A stretch of DNA of 17,045 nt from an uncultured Clostridia bacterium (GTDB lineage: Bacteria; Bacillota; Clostridia; Christensenellales; CAG-138), in assembly GCA_934633985.1 (NCBI GenBank), contig CAKTYU010000022.1, positions 1-17,045 of the forward strand, given 5' to 3'. The position numbers and the translations under genes were made by a program. Shown here piece by piece: positions 6,469 through 13,609 of the stretch. Positions within the stretch are counted from its first letter, which is position 1; the number at the start of each line of letters is the position of its first letter. Under the pieces are notes generated by a model. The model was not told where the DNA came from. It did not search any database and saw only the letters and a program-made list of their open reading frames with translations.

Positions 6469-7446
6469 ATGAATAACCCCAGCAGGGTAGCGTTTACTCT
6501 GTTCGGACGCGACGTATACTGGTACGGCGTGCTCATGGCCCTCGGCATCTTGATAGCGGTATGGCTCACGCTCAAGGAGGGCAAGCGCAAGAGGCTGACC
6601 GAGGACGATATACTGGATATGTGCCTTGTGATAATCCCCTCCGGAGTGGTGGGCGCAAGGCTTTACTATGTGATCTTCGAGTGGGCGAGCTATGCTTCAA
6701 ACCCCATACGCGCCCTGTATATATGGGAGGGCGGCCTTGCCATATACGGCGCGGTGATAGGTGGGCTTCTCGGAATGTTTATATATTCCAGGGTCAGGAG
6801 GATACGCTTCCTCAAGCTGGCGGACTGCATAGCGCCGGGCCTTGTGCTGGCGCAGGCAATAGGCCGCTGGGGTAACTTTTTCAATCAGGAGGCCTTCGGC
6901 CTTCCCATAAGCAACGGAGAGCTTATGTGGTTCCCCTTTGCGGTGTATATCGAAGGCTACCACACCTTCAACGGGCAGCCCTGCTCCAACCCCTACCATA
7001 TGGCAACGTTTTTCTATGAGTCCGCATGGTGCCTCATAGTGTTTATCATACTGTGGAGCTGCCGCAAAAAATTCAGGCACGACGGCGATGCGATACTGTC
7101 GTATGCCGCGCTGTACGGCCTTGAGAGGATGTTCGTGGAGAGGCTCAGGGGCGACAGCCTGTATATCATAAAGCCCGGCGGTGCGATAGCCGCAGGCGTT
7201 CGGGTATCGGAGATGCTTAGCCTCATAGTCGTGGTCGCGGTGGTGGCCTTCTTCATCATAAGGCATTTTAAGGAGAAAAAGCTGGGCAGGCTCGTATGGC
7301 CCGCGCCGGAGGCCGAGGATAAGGCCGCGGCGGAGGAGGCCGAGGGTGCAGAGGGCTGCGAAAAGGCAGGGGCCGCCGAGGAAGCCGAAAAAGAGCCGGA
7401 GCCCGAAGAAGAGGATTCGAAGGACGGCAGCGAGGACGTGCAGTAA
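6469..7446 (+). CDS. lgt: Prolipoprotein diacylglyceryl transferase
   Basis: Lgt attaches diacylglycerol from phosphatidylglycerol to the lipobox cysteine of prelipoproteins, the first step of bacterial lipoprotein maturation, in the cytoplasmic membrane. The 325-residue protein has about seven hydrophobic segments and the family signature GRWGNFFNQE (132-141), plus GARLYYV (62-68) and GGLAIYG (88-94). ATG 6469 is the start because GGAGG (6456-6460) lies eight bases before it; an in-frame TTG at 6454 overlaps that site and is rejected. Residues about 279-325 form an unusual Glu/Ala-rich cytoplasmic tail beyond the catalytic core. It appears to head an operon with pncB and a lipoprotein gene that would be its own substrate. 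Confidence 0.96.
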   Translation: MNNPSRVAFTLFGRDVYWYGVLMALGILIAVWLTLKEGKRKRLTEDDILDMCLVIIPSGVVGARLYYVIFEWASYASNPIRALYIWEGGLAIYGAVIGGLLGMFIYSRVRRIRFLKLADCIAPGLVLAQAIGRWGNFFNQEAFGLPISNGELMWFPFAVYIEGYHTFNGQPCSNPYHMATFFYESAWCLIVFIILWSCRKKFRHDGDAILSYAALYGLERMFVERLRGDSLYIIKPGGAIAAGVRVSEMLSLIVVVAVVAFFIIRHFKEKKLGRLVWPAPEAEDKAAAEEAEGAEGCEKAGAAEEAEKEPEPEEEDSKDGSEDVQ

Positions 7447-7474
7447 AGCACAAGGACAATGGGGGATTGAAAAA

Positions 7475-8926
7475 ATGCGAAACCTTACCATGATGACGGA
7501 TCTTTACCAGCTTACCATGATGTACGGCTACTATAAGTTCGGCATGACGGAAAACCAGGCTGTGTTCGATGTGTTTTTCAGGGAGAATATGCCCAACAGC
7601 GGCTATACCATAATGGCAGGCCTCGGCACCGCCATAGATTACATAAAAAACATACACTTCGGGCCGGAGGATATAGAATACCTCAGGAGCCTTAAGCTGT
7701 TTGACGAGGGCTTTTTGAAGGTGCTGGGCGAAATGCGTTTTACCGGTGAGGTATACGCCATACCCGAGGGAACGCCGGTGTTCCCCTATGAGCCCCTCGT
7801 GCGTGTAAAGGCCCCCATCATGGAGGCACAGCTTGTGGAGACCGCACTACTCAATATAATCAACCATCAGACGCTGATAGCTACCAAGGCCAGCCGCGTG
7901 GTTTATGCCGCGGACGGCGGCGCGGTGTTGGAGTTCGGGCTTCGCCGCGCACAGGGGCCGGACGCTGGCACATACGGCGCAAGGGCGGCGATAATAGGCG
8001 GGTGCAGCTCTACCAGCAACGTACTTGCGGGGCAGCTTTACGATGTGGCGATAGCGGGCACCCATGCCCATAGCTGGGTGATGAGCTTCCCGACAGAGTT
8101 AGACGCCTTCCGCGCGTATGCGGAGATATTCCCGGATTCCTGTATGCTGCTGGTCGATACCTACGATACCCTCAGGTCCGGCGTGCCAAATGCCATAAGG
8201 GTGTTTGACGAGCTCAGGGCCAAGGGCCATAAGCCGGTGGGCATACGCCTCGACAGCGGCGATCTCGCCTATTTCTCCAAGGAGGCTCGCAGGATGCTGG
8301 ACGAGGCGGGCTATCAGGAGGCGCGAATATTCGCCTCCAGCGACCTTGACGAATACGTCATACGCGAGCTGAAGGCGCAGGGCGCAAGGATAGACGTATG
8401 GGGCGTGGGCACAAAGATGATAACCTCTTACGACTGGCCGGCGCTGGGCGGCGTGTATAAAATGTCCGCCGAGATAGTGGACGGCAAAATGACGCCCAAG
8501 ATAAAGATAAGCGAAAATCCCGCAAAGCTCACCAATCCCGGATACAAGAAGATATACCGCCTTTACAGCAAGCGGGACGGCATGGCGCTTGCGGATATAA
8601 TAGCCCTTGACGATGAGACCATAGACGACAGCAGGCCCATCAAGCTGTATAACCAGCACCATACCTACCAGACCAAGGTGATAAGGGACTTTTACGCGAA
8701 AGAGCTTCTTGTGCCGGTGTTCGTGGACGGCAGGCAGGTGTACGAGAGCCCCGACGTATGCTCGATAAGGGAATACAGCAAAAAGGAGCTCGCCGCATTC
8801 TGGGAGGAATATAGGCGCATACTAAATCCCCATGCCTACAAGGTGGATATATCCGATAAGCTATATAACCTCAAGCTGGAGCTTATCCATGAGAACAGGG
8901 AGGAATATGAGCAAGAGGATTGCTAA
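7475..8926 (+). CDS. pncB: Nicotinate phosphoribosyltransferase
   Basis: The enzyme converts nicotinate and PRPP to nicotinate mononucleotide, the salvage entry to NAD. The 483-residue length is normal. It opens with MTDLYQLTM (7-15), typical of the family, and carries LEFGLRRAQGPD (152-163), GTHAHSW (195-201) with the phosphorylatable His region, VDTYDT (227-232) and IRLDSGDLAYF (258-267). ATG 7475 is preceded by GGGGGA about eight bases upstream; the reading frame is open further upstream inside lgt but lacks a supported start there. It follows lgt by 28 bases, and its 3' end overlaps the start of the next gene. Confidence 0.95.
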   Translation: MRNLTMMTDLYQLTMMYGYYKFGMTENQAVFDVFFRENMPNSGYTIMAGLGTAIDYIKNIHFGPEDIEYLRSLKLFDEGFLKVLGEMRFTGEVYAIPEGTPVFPYEPLVRVKAPIMEAQLVETALLNIINHQTLIATKASRVVYAADGGAVLEFGLRRAQGPDAGTYGARAAIIGGCSSTSNVLAGQLYDVAIAGTHAHSWVMSFPTELDAFRAYAEIFPDSCMLLVDTYDTLRSGVPNAIRVFDELRAKGHKPVGIRLDSGDLAYFSKEARRMLDEAGYQEARIFASSDLDEYVIRELKAQGARIDVWGVGTKMITSYDWPALGGVYKMSAEIVDGKMTPKIKISENPAKLTNPGYKKIYRLYSKRDGMALADIIALDDETIDDSRPIKLYNQHHTYQTKVIRDFYAKELLVPVFVDGRQVYESPDVCSIREYSKKELAAFWEEYRRILNPHAYKVDISDKLYNLKLELIHENREEYEQEDC

Positions 8927-9440
8927 GTTGCTTATGGCGGCCTCGACATGCCTGCTTCTTGCGGGCTGCGTGAACACCGGGGCGCATATAGTTCCCTCCG
9001 TGACCATTCCGCCGGAGCCTACACAGCCCCCAAAGCCCACCCCAAGCCCCACGCCGGAGCCCGTGCAGGTGGAGGAAATGGCGGACCTAAGCAGCGCATA
9101 CGATAAGAACGGGTTGCTGATAGCGGGCAGGGAACACTTTCAGCAGTACATATCCTTCAAAAATATCCAGGTATACGAGCAGTGCGATGATACGTTTATG
9201 GACGCCGTGGCGGTGAACGAATATCCGGATACGCTGGTATGTGCGCTGAGCATACGGTTTTTTGACGAGGACGGTCAGGAGATAGCAGCCGGCAGGGTGC
9301 AGACAAGAGACGGCCAATACGTGCTGCGGCTGGCAAACGGGGAGAACACCCTGTTTGCACAGGTAGATACGGACATGACACTTACTGATAAGGAGTTCCG
9401 GCTGGAGTACAGCGAAGAATTGAACGTGCTGCCGGAATAG
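8907..9440 (+). CDS. Small lipoprotein of unknown function
   Basis: The 177-residue product starts MSKRIAKLLMAAST and reaches the lipobox LLAGC, with C21 as the predicted acylated residue. A Pro/Thr-rich linker follows (about 31-52), then a globular domain of about 120 residues with no recognised family. It would be modified by Lgt, encoded two genes upstream, and exposed outside the membrane. AGGGAGGA lies only three to four bases before ATG 8907; an earlier ATG at 8889 (GGAG seven bases upstream) would add six residues and leave the lipobox intact, so the start is uncertain. Either start overlaps the end of pncB, suggesting translational coupling. The function is not known. Confidence 0.8.
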   Translation: MSKRIAKLLMAASTCLLLAGCVNTGAHIVPSVTIPPEPTQPPKPTPSPTPEPVQVEEMADLSSAYDKNGLLIAGREHFQQYISFKNIQVYEQCDDTFMDAVAVNEYPDTLVCALSIRFFDEDGQEIAAGRVQTRDGQYVLRLANGENTLFAQVDTDMTLTDKEFRLEYSEELNVLPE

Positions 9441-9453
9441 CGGGAAGATGGAG

Positions 9454-9729
9454 ATGGATTACAAGAAGAGCCACAGGATACTTTGGATATGCCTTATAGG
9501 GGCGCTGGCGCTTTCAATAATAAACTGCGTGCTGGCGTATATAAATGAAAGCGCCGCCATAGCGGGCATAGCGGCGGCGGTAATAGTGGCGGCCGCCGGA
9601 ATAATACAGGCTATAAGGTTTTTCCGCTGCCCGTATTGCGGCTGCAACCTTTATTTGTGGGGACAGGGGAGAATGCCCGAATACTGCCCGGACTGCGGAG
9701 AAAGGCTGATACCGCGCAAAAAGAGTTAG
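9454..9729 (+). CDS. Two-helix membrane protein with C-terminal zinc ribbon
   Basis: The 91-residue protein has two hydrophobic segments (about 9-29 and 34-55) followed by a short zinc-ribbon-like domain: CPYC (59-62) and CPDC (78-81). With a hairpin of two helices, both ends should face the cytoplasm. ATG 9454 is favoured because GGGAAG lies six bases upstream; ATG 9448 would add two residues but is too close to that site. It follows the lipoprotein gene by 13 bases and is the last gene of the lgt-pncB operon, before a terminator-like hairpin. No function is recognised. Confidence 0.7.
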   Translation: MDYKKSHRILWICLIGALALSIINCVLAYINESAAIAGIAAAVIVAAAGIIQAIRFFRCPYCGCNLYLWGQGRMPEYCPDCGERLIPRKKS

Positions 9730-9771
9730 ATAGGCCCTGCTGGGACGCTGCTGAGGCGTCGGGCTTTATCT
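9728..9771 (+). terminator. Probable terminator of the lgt-pncB operon
   Basis: GACGC (9744-9748) pairs with GCGTC (9756-9760) and GCCC (9734-9737) with GGGC (9761-9764) across an asymmetric bulge. Flanking AGATA / TATCT (9728-9732 / 9767-9771) can add to the stem. The T-run is short (TTTAT). Confidence 0.5.
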
Positions 9772-9796
9772 AATTGCCGGGCATATATAAATGTCA

Positions 9797-9825
9797 TTGA
9801 CTTTGAAAATATCATTTGATATAGT
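9797..9825 (+). promoter_or_regulatory. Sigma-A promoter of the SCIFF locus
   Basis: TTGACT (9797-9802) and TATAGT (9820-9825) are separated by exactly 17 bases, each one mismatch from consensus. The predicted leader of about 83 bases contains a GGACG / CGTCC hairpin (9841-9845 / 9868-9872) before the ribosome binding site GGAG at 9903-9906. Confidence 0.8.
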
Positions 9826-9914
9826 ATTCTAAGTAATAGTGGACGGGTTCGTCTGTTTTGGCGGAGACGTCCGGGCGTATAAAAAATCAAAACTGACAGA
9901 ATGGAGATAAAACC

Positions 9915-10061
9915 ATGGAAAGAATCAAGACCCTTGAGACCCGTAACCTCTGCGAGAGCGCAAAGAACGGCGGCTGCGGCGAATGCCAGACCTCCTGCCA
10001 GTCTGCCTGCAAGACAAGCTGCGGCGTGGCAAACCAGAAGTGCGAGAATAAGAACAACTAA
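9915..10061 (+). CDS. scfA: SCIFF ranthipeptide precursor (six cysteines in forty-five)
   Basis: This short gene encodes a 48-residue peptide beginning MERIKTLETRNLCESAK, with Cys at 13, 21, 24, 28, 32, 36 and 43. The core GCGECQTSCQSACKTSC is characteristic of SCIFF peptides found across Clostridia. The adjacent radical SAM maturase forms thioether cross-links from Cys to a non-alpha carbon, which defines ranthipeptides. The N-terminal IKTL segment is the likely leader recognised by the maturase. GGAG (9903-9906) lies eight bases upstream of ATG 9915, which decides this start over an out-of-frame ATG at 9901. The downstream hairpin probably makes this transcript more abundant than scfB. In characterised CteA the acceptor is, as I recall, Thr37; here residue 37 is Gly. 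The mature peptide's role is unknown. Confidence 0.93.
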   Translation: MERIKTLETRNLCESAKNGGCGECQTSCQSACKTSCGVANQKCENKNN

Positions 10062-10077
10062 GCTTGGCAATAAAGGT

Positions 10078-10105
10078 TGCCGCCTGCTCTCAGGCGGCAG
10101 TTTTT
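10078..10105 (+). terminator. Intra-operon terminator between scfA and scfB
   Basis: TGCCGCCTG (10078-10086) pairs perfectly with CAGGCGGCA (10091-10099) around a CTCT tetraloop, followed by GTTTTT. It sits 16 bases after the scfA stop and no new promoter is evident before scfB, so partial readthrough would give excess precursor over maturase. Confidence 0.85.
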
Positions 10106-10134
10106 ATGTTGCAGCTTAAATAAGAGAGGAAACA

Positions 10135-11511
10135 ATGGTTCATCAGTACAAGCTCAACGGTTACAACATAGTGCTGGATTCCTGCTCCGGCTCCATACAT
10201 GTGGTGGACGAGGCGGCGTATGACATTATCGCCATGTACCAGGACAGCAGCACGGAGGAAATAGTCAAGGCCGTATCCGAAAAATACGCCGGACGCGAGG
10301 ATGTGAGCGAAAAAGACATACTGGACTGCATAGAGGACGTAAGGGCCCTTATAGCAGCCGGAAAGCTGTTCACGCCGGATAAATTTTCAGAGTTGGCGGG
10401 AACCTTCAAGCAGCGCTCCGGCGACGTTATAAAGGCGCTGTGCCTGCACGTCGCCCATACCTGCAACCTCAACTGCGCATACTGCTTTGCCAGCCAGGGC
10501 AAATATCACGGCGAACGTGCGCTGATGAGCTATGAGGTGGGAAAGCGCGCGCTGGATTTCCTCATGGAAAATTCTGGCAGCCGCACCAACCTCGAGGTGG
10601 ACTTCTTCGGCGGCGAGCCGCTGATGAACTGGGACGTGGTAAAGCAGCTTGTGAGGTATGCTCGCAGCGTAGAAAAGGAGCGGGGCAAGAACTTCCGCTT
10701 TACCCTCACCACCAACGGAATGCTCATCGACGACGAGGTTATAGAGTTCTCCAACAAGGAGATGAGCAACGTGGTGCTTTCCCTGGACGGGCGGAGGGAG
10801 ATAAATGACGCCACCCGTGTAGACTATGCGGGTAATGGCAGCTATGACCGAATAGTGCCAAAGTTCCGCAGGCTCGTGGAGGCAAGGGGCGGCAAAAACT
10901 ACTATATGCGCGGCACCTTCACCCACGCCAACCCCGACTTTACCAACGACGTGTTCCACATGGCGGAGCTGGGCTTTACGGAGCTGAGCATGGAGCCCGT
11001 GGTATGCGCGCCGGAGGATCCTGCCGCACTTACCCCGGACGACCTCGAAATAGTAAAGGAGCAGTATGAGATACTCGCAAAGGATATGCTGCGCCGCGAA
11101 AAAGAGGGAAGGCCCATAACCTTCTATCATTACATGCTGGACCTTACCAGCGGCCCCTGCATATATAAGCGCATATCCGGCTGCGGCTCCGGCACGGAGT
11201 ACATGGCTGTCACCCCCTGGGGCGACCTCTATCCCTGCCATCAGTTTGTGGGCGAGGAGAAGTTCAAGCTGGGCGATATATGGAACGGCGTCACAAACGA
11301 GGCGGTGCGAAGCGAGTTCCGCTCCTGCAACGCATACGCCAGAAGCGAATGCGCGGATTGCTGGGCGAAGCTTTACTGCTCCGGCGGCTGTGCCGCCAAC
11401 GCCTACCACGCGGCGGGCAGCATACGTGGCGTATATCCCGCGGGCTGCGAGCTGTTCAAAAAGCGCATAGAGTGCGCGATAATGATGAAGGTCGCGCAAG
11501 AGGATATGTGA
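10135..11511 (+). CDS. scfB: SCIFF peptide radical SAM/SPASM maturase
   Basis: This enzyme installs thioether cross-links in the SCIFF peptide using S-adenosylmethionine and iron-sulfur clusters. The 458-residue protein has an N-terminal peptide-recognition domain (about 1-95, RRE-like fold inferred), followed by the radical SAM cluster motif CNLNCAYC (C110, C114, C117). FFGGEPLMNW further on is typical of SPASM maturases. The C-terminal SPASM region carries cysteines at 342, 350, 368, 398, 406, 409, 415, 419 and 438, enough for two auxiliary clusters. The start is supported by GAGAGGA four bases upstream of ATG 10135. The TGA stop overlaps the ATG of the following gene. Placement directly after scfA and its hairpin is the usual arrangement. 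Confidence 0.95.
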   Translation: MVHQYKLNGYNIVLDSCSGSIHVVDEAAYDIIAMYQDSSTEEIVKAVSEKYAGREDVSEKDILDCIEDVRALIAAGKLFTPDKFSELAGTFKQRSGDVIKALCLHVAHTCNLNCAYCFASQGKYHGERALMSYEVGKRALDFLMENSGSRTNLEVDFFGGEPLMNWDVVKQLVRYARSVEKERGKNFRFTLTTNGMLIDDEVIEFSNKEMSNVVLSLDGRREINDATRVDYAGNGSYDRIVPKFRRLVEARGGKNYYMRGTFTHANPDFTNDVFHMAELGFTELSMEPVVCAPEDPAALTPDDLEIVKEQYEILAKDMLRREKEGRPITFYHYMLDLTSGPCIYKRISGCGSGTEYMAVTPWGDLYPCHQFVGEEKFKLGDIWNGVTNEAVRSEFRSCNAYARSECADCWAKLYCSGGCAANAYHAAGSIRGVYPAGCELFKKRIECAIMMKVAQEDM

Positions 11512-12842
11512 TGGACACCCCCATACTTGACTTTTTAAAGCAGTATTCACAGCAGGATCGTGTGCGCTTCCACATGCCCGGTCATAAGGGCAGGGGCATA
11601 CTGGGCTGTGAAAAATGGGATATAACCGAGGTGTACGGCGGGGATGCGCTGTACGAGGCCGACGGCATTATCGCCGAAAGCGAGCGCAACGCGGCGGAGC
11701 TTTTCGGCACGCGGCGCACCTGCTATTCTACCGAGGGCTCCAGCCAGTGTATAAGGGCAATGCTGTATCTCGCCCTCAACAACAGGCCGAAGGGCAATTC
11801 AAATGTGATAGTGGCTGCCCGCAACGTACATAAGGCCTTCGTATATGCCGCGGCCCTCCTGGATATAGAGCCGGTATGGCTTTGGCCCGAGAGCGGCGGC
11901 TCCCTCTGCGGCTGTCCGGTGACGCCCAAAATGCTAAAGGAAACGCTCGACGGGCTGGACGCGCCGCCTGCCGCCGTGTATGTAACCAGCCCCGATTATT
12001 TAGGCGGAATGGCGGATATTGAGAGCCTTGCCGATGTGTGCCATGACAGCGGCACCATGCTCATCGTGGACAACGCCCACGGGGCATATCTTAAGTTCCT
12101 GCCGAGCTCGCTGGACCCGCTGGATTTAGGCGCGGATATGTGCTGCGCATCGGCGCATAAGACCCTGCCCGTGCTGACAGGCGGCGCGTACCTGCATATA
12201 AGCAGGCGGCTGCCCGAATGCTATGCGGAGCAGGCAAAGGCGGCCTTGGCGCTCTTCGGCTCCACCAGCCCGTCCTACCTCATATTGGCCTCGCTGGACG
12301 CCTGCAACAGCCTTCTGGCGGGAGATTACCCAAAGAGGATAGCGGAATGGGCGGGCAGCATGGAACGCCTTAAGCGGCGGCTCAAAAGCCGCGGGTGGGA
12401 AATATCCCAAAGCGACCCCCTTCGGCTGACAATACGCGCCGCAAGGACCATGAGCGGCAAGGATATAGCGATGCTTTTGCGAGGCGGGGGCATAGAGTGC
12501 GAGTATGCGGACGCCGGCTATGCGGTGCTTATGACTACGCCCAACAATACCTTGGAGGAGCTGCACAGGCTGGAAAATGTCCTCGGCGAGTGCAGCGGCG
12601 GGCCGGCGGAGAATGAGCCGCTCCCCCTTGCCGGGGCAGAAAGGGCCATGTCGGTACGGGAGGCGTTTTTCCGGCCTCACGAATTAATACCGGTCAGGGA
12701 GGCTTTGGGCCGAATATGCGGCGCTCCCGCCGTGTCCTGCCCTCCGGCGATACCCATTGCGGTATCCGGCGAGAGGATAGGCAGGGAGGCTGTCGAGCTG
12801 TTTGAATATTACAGCATAGATAAAGCAGACGTGATCAAATAA
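11511..12842 (+). CDS. Orn/Lys/Arg decarboxylase-family PLP enzyme
   Basis: The 443-residue protein belongs to the fold type I PLP enzymes of the basic amino acid decarboxylase major domain. It shows HMPGHKG (21-27), YSTEGSSQ (72-79), RNVHKA (104-109), the PLP-contacting VDNAHGA (186-192) and SAHKTLP with the Schiff-base lysine K217. A C-terminal domain follows (about 370-443). The reaction would be decarboxylation of lysine, arginine or ornithine to a polyamine precursor, but substrate cannot be told. It is somewhat shorter than B. subtilis SpeA/YaaO-type relatives. The ATG overlaps the scfB TGA (sequence TGATG), implying translational coupling and cotranscription with the SCIFF genes; earlier in-frame positions lie inside scfB and are rejected. 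Confidence 0.88.
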   Translation: MDTPILDFLKQYSQQDRVRFHMPGHKGRGILGCEKWDITEVYGGDALYEADGIIAESERNAAELFGTRRTCYSTEGSSQCIRAMLYLALNNRPKGNSNVIVAARNVHKAFVYAAALLDIEPVWLWPESGGSLCGCPVTPKMLKETLDGLDAPPAAVYVTSPDYLGGMADIESLADVCHDSGTMLIVDNAHGAYLKFLPSSLDPLDLGADMCCASAHKTLPVLTGGAYLHISRRLPECYAEQAKAALALFGSTSPSYLILASLDACNSLLAGDYPKRIAEWAGSMERLKRRLKSRGWEISQSDPLRLTIRAARTMSGKDIAMLLRGGGIECEYADAGYAVLMTTPNNTLEELHRLENVLGECSGGPAENEPLPLAGAERAMSVREAFFRPHELIPVREALGRICGAPAVSCPPAIPIAVSGERIGREAVELFEYYSIDKADVIK

Positions 12843-12846
12843 AAAA

Positions 12847-12878
12847 CGCGGCACGGTTCAAAGCCATGCCGCGCTTTT
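12847..12878. terminator. Bidirectional terminator between convergent operons
   Basis: CGCGGCA (12847-12853) pairs with TGCCGCG (12867-12873), with an inner GG/CC pair possible. TTTT follows on the plus strand and six T residues on the minus strand, so it can end both the decarboxylase and the minus-strand zinc-ribbon gene. Confidence 0.88.
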
Positions 12879-12889
12879 GCTATGTACTG

Positions 12890-13585
12890 TTAAATGAAAA
12901 ACTTTCGCTTCAGGCTCTCCTTGAGGGGCGGGCAGCAGGCGATAATTATGAGCGTGAGCCCTAATACAAGGCAGCACGCGAGGGGATATATGGACCACAT
13001 CAGGCTGTCGTGGAGGCCGAAGGTGTAATTGAGCAGGTACTCCACCAGTACCATAAAGCCGCCCGTGGCTATGAGGGTGCCGGCGATTATAAACAGGTAC
13101 CCCCGGCGGATATAGTACATCAGCGCCACCGCGCCCACGGCGATTATCATAAGCCCGCCGGTTACGGGGAAAGCGAAGGACAGGAACCAATGGCCGCCCG
13201 TGGCGAAGTTTATATAGAGCAGATAAAGGCCCACGGCGATAAAGTCCGCCGCCACGAACACCACGGGTATGGGCCGCCGGAACCACATCGGCAGCACGAC
13301 TATCACATAAAATATCGTCAGCGCGCCGCCCACATAGCCGGACCAGAGTATCCTGCCGTTTATCCTCCAATCGCACAGCAGCGACGTTGCAAGGGGCAGC
13401 AGGAACAGCATGGTAAGTATGAACAGCAAGCCGGACCGGCTGGCGGTCTCCTGAGGTTTCCGGTCAACGGGGTAGGGCTTTTCGCCCTCCGGCCGCTTTA
13501 TATACGGGTGAAATACCACGGTGCCGCAAAGCGGGCACTTTTCCTCGCTGTCGCTAAGCTCAACTCCACATTTTATACAATACAA
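12890..13585 (-). CDS. Zinc-ribbon six-helix membrane protein (DUF6320-like)
   Basis: The 231-residue protein begins with a zinc ribbon (CIKC at 3-6, CPLC at 17-20), a cytoplasmic linker, and then six hydrophobic segments (about 52-72, 79-101, 106-126, 132-158, 162-184, 196-217), ending in a basic tail. From memory it resembles clostridial proteins labelled DUF6320, often found next to alcohol-acetyltransferase-like and alpha/beta hydrolase genes; no function has been assigned. Translation starts at a TTG (minus-strand 13585), decided by GGGAGG eight bases upstream. It follows the hydrolase-acyltransferase fusion by 24 bases in the same direction, so the two form an operon. A role in anchoring or supplying substrate to that enzyme is inference. 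Confidence 0.75.
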   Translation of the reverse strand: MYCIKCGVELSDSEEKCPLCGTVVFHPYIKRPEGEKPYPVDRKPQETASRSGLLFILTMLFLLPLATSLLCDWRINGRILWSGYVGGALTIFYVIVVLPMWFRRPIPVVFVAADFIAVGLYLLYINFATGGHWFLSFAFPVTGGLMIIAVGAVALMYYIRRGYLFIIAGTLIATGGFMVLVEYLLNYTFGLHDSLMWSIYPLACCLVLGLTLIIIACCPPLKESLKRKFFI

Positions 13586-13609
13586 AGCTCACGCCTCCCT
13601 TTCCCTTAG

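Noticed and set aside
7346..7474. Extended N-terminus of pncB inside lgt
   Set aside because: The extra residues are a basic low-complexity reading of the lgt tail; ATG 7475 has a ribosome binding site and the family-typical start.
11280..11510. Extended N-terminus of the decarboxylase inside scfB
   Set aside because: The extra residues are an out-of-frame reading of the conserved SPASM region; the family start MDTPILDFL fits ATG 11511.
10387..11550. A 387-codon minus-strand open frame opposite scfB
   Set aside because: It lies opposite a radical SAM/SPASM gene with all motifs in place; codon structure on the other strand explains the open frame.
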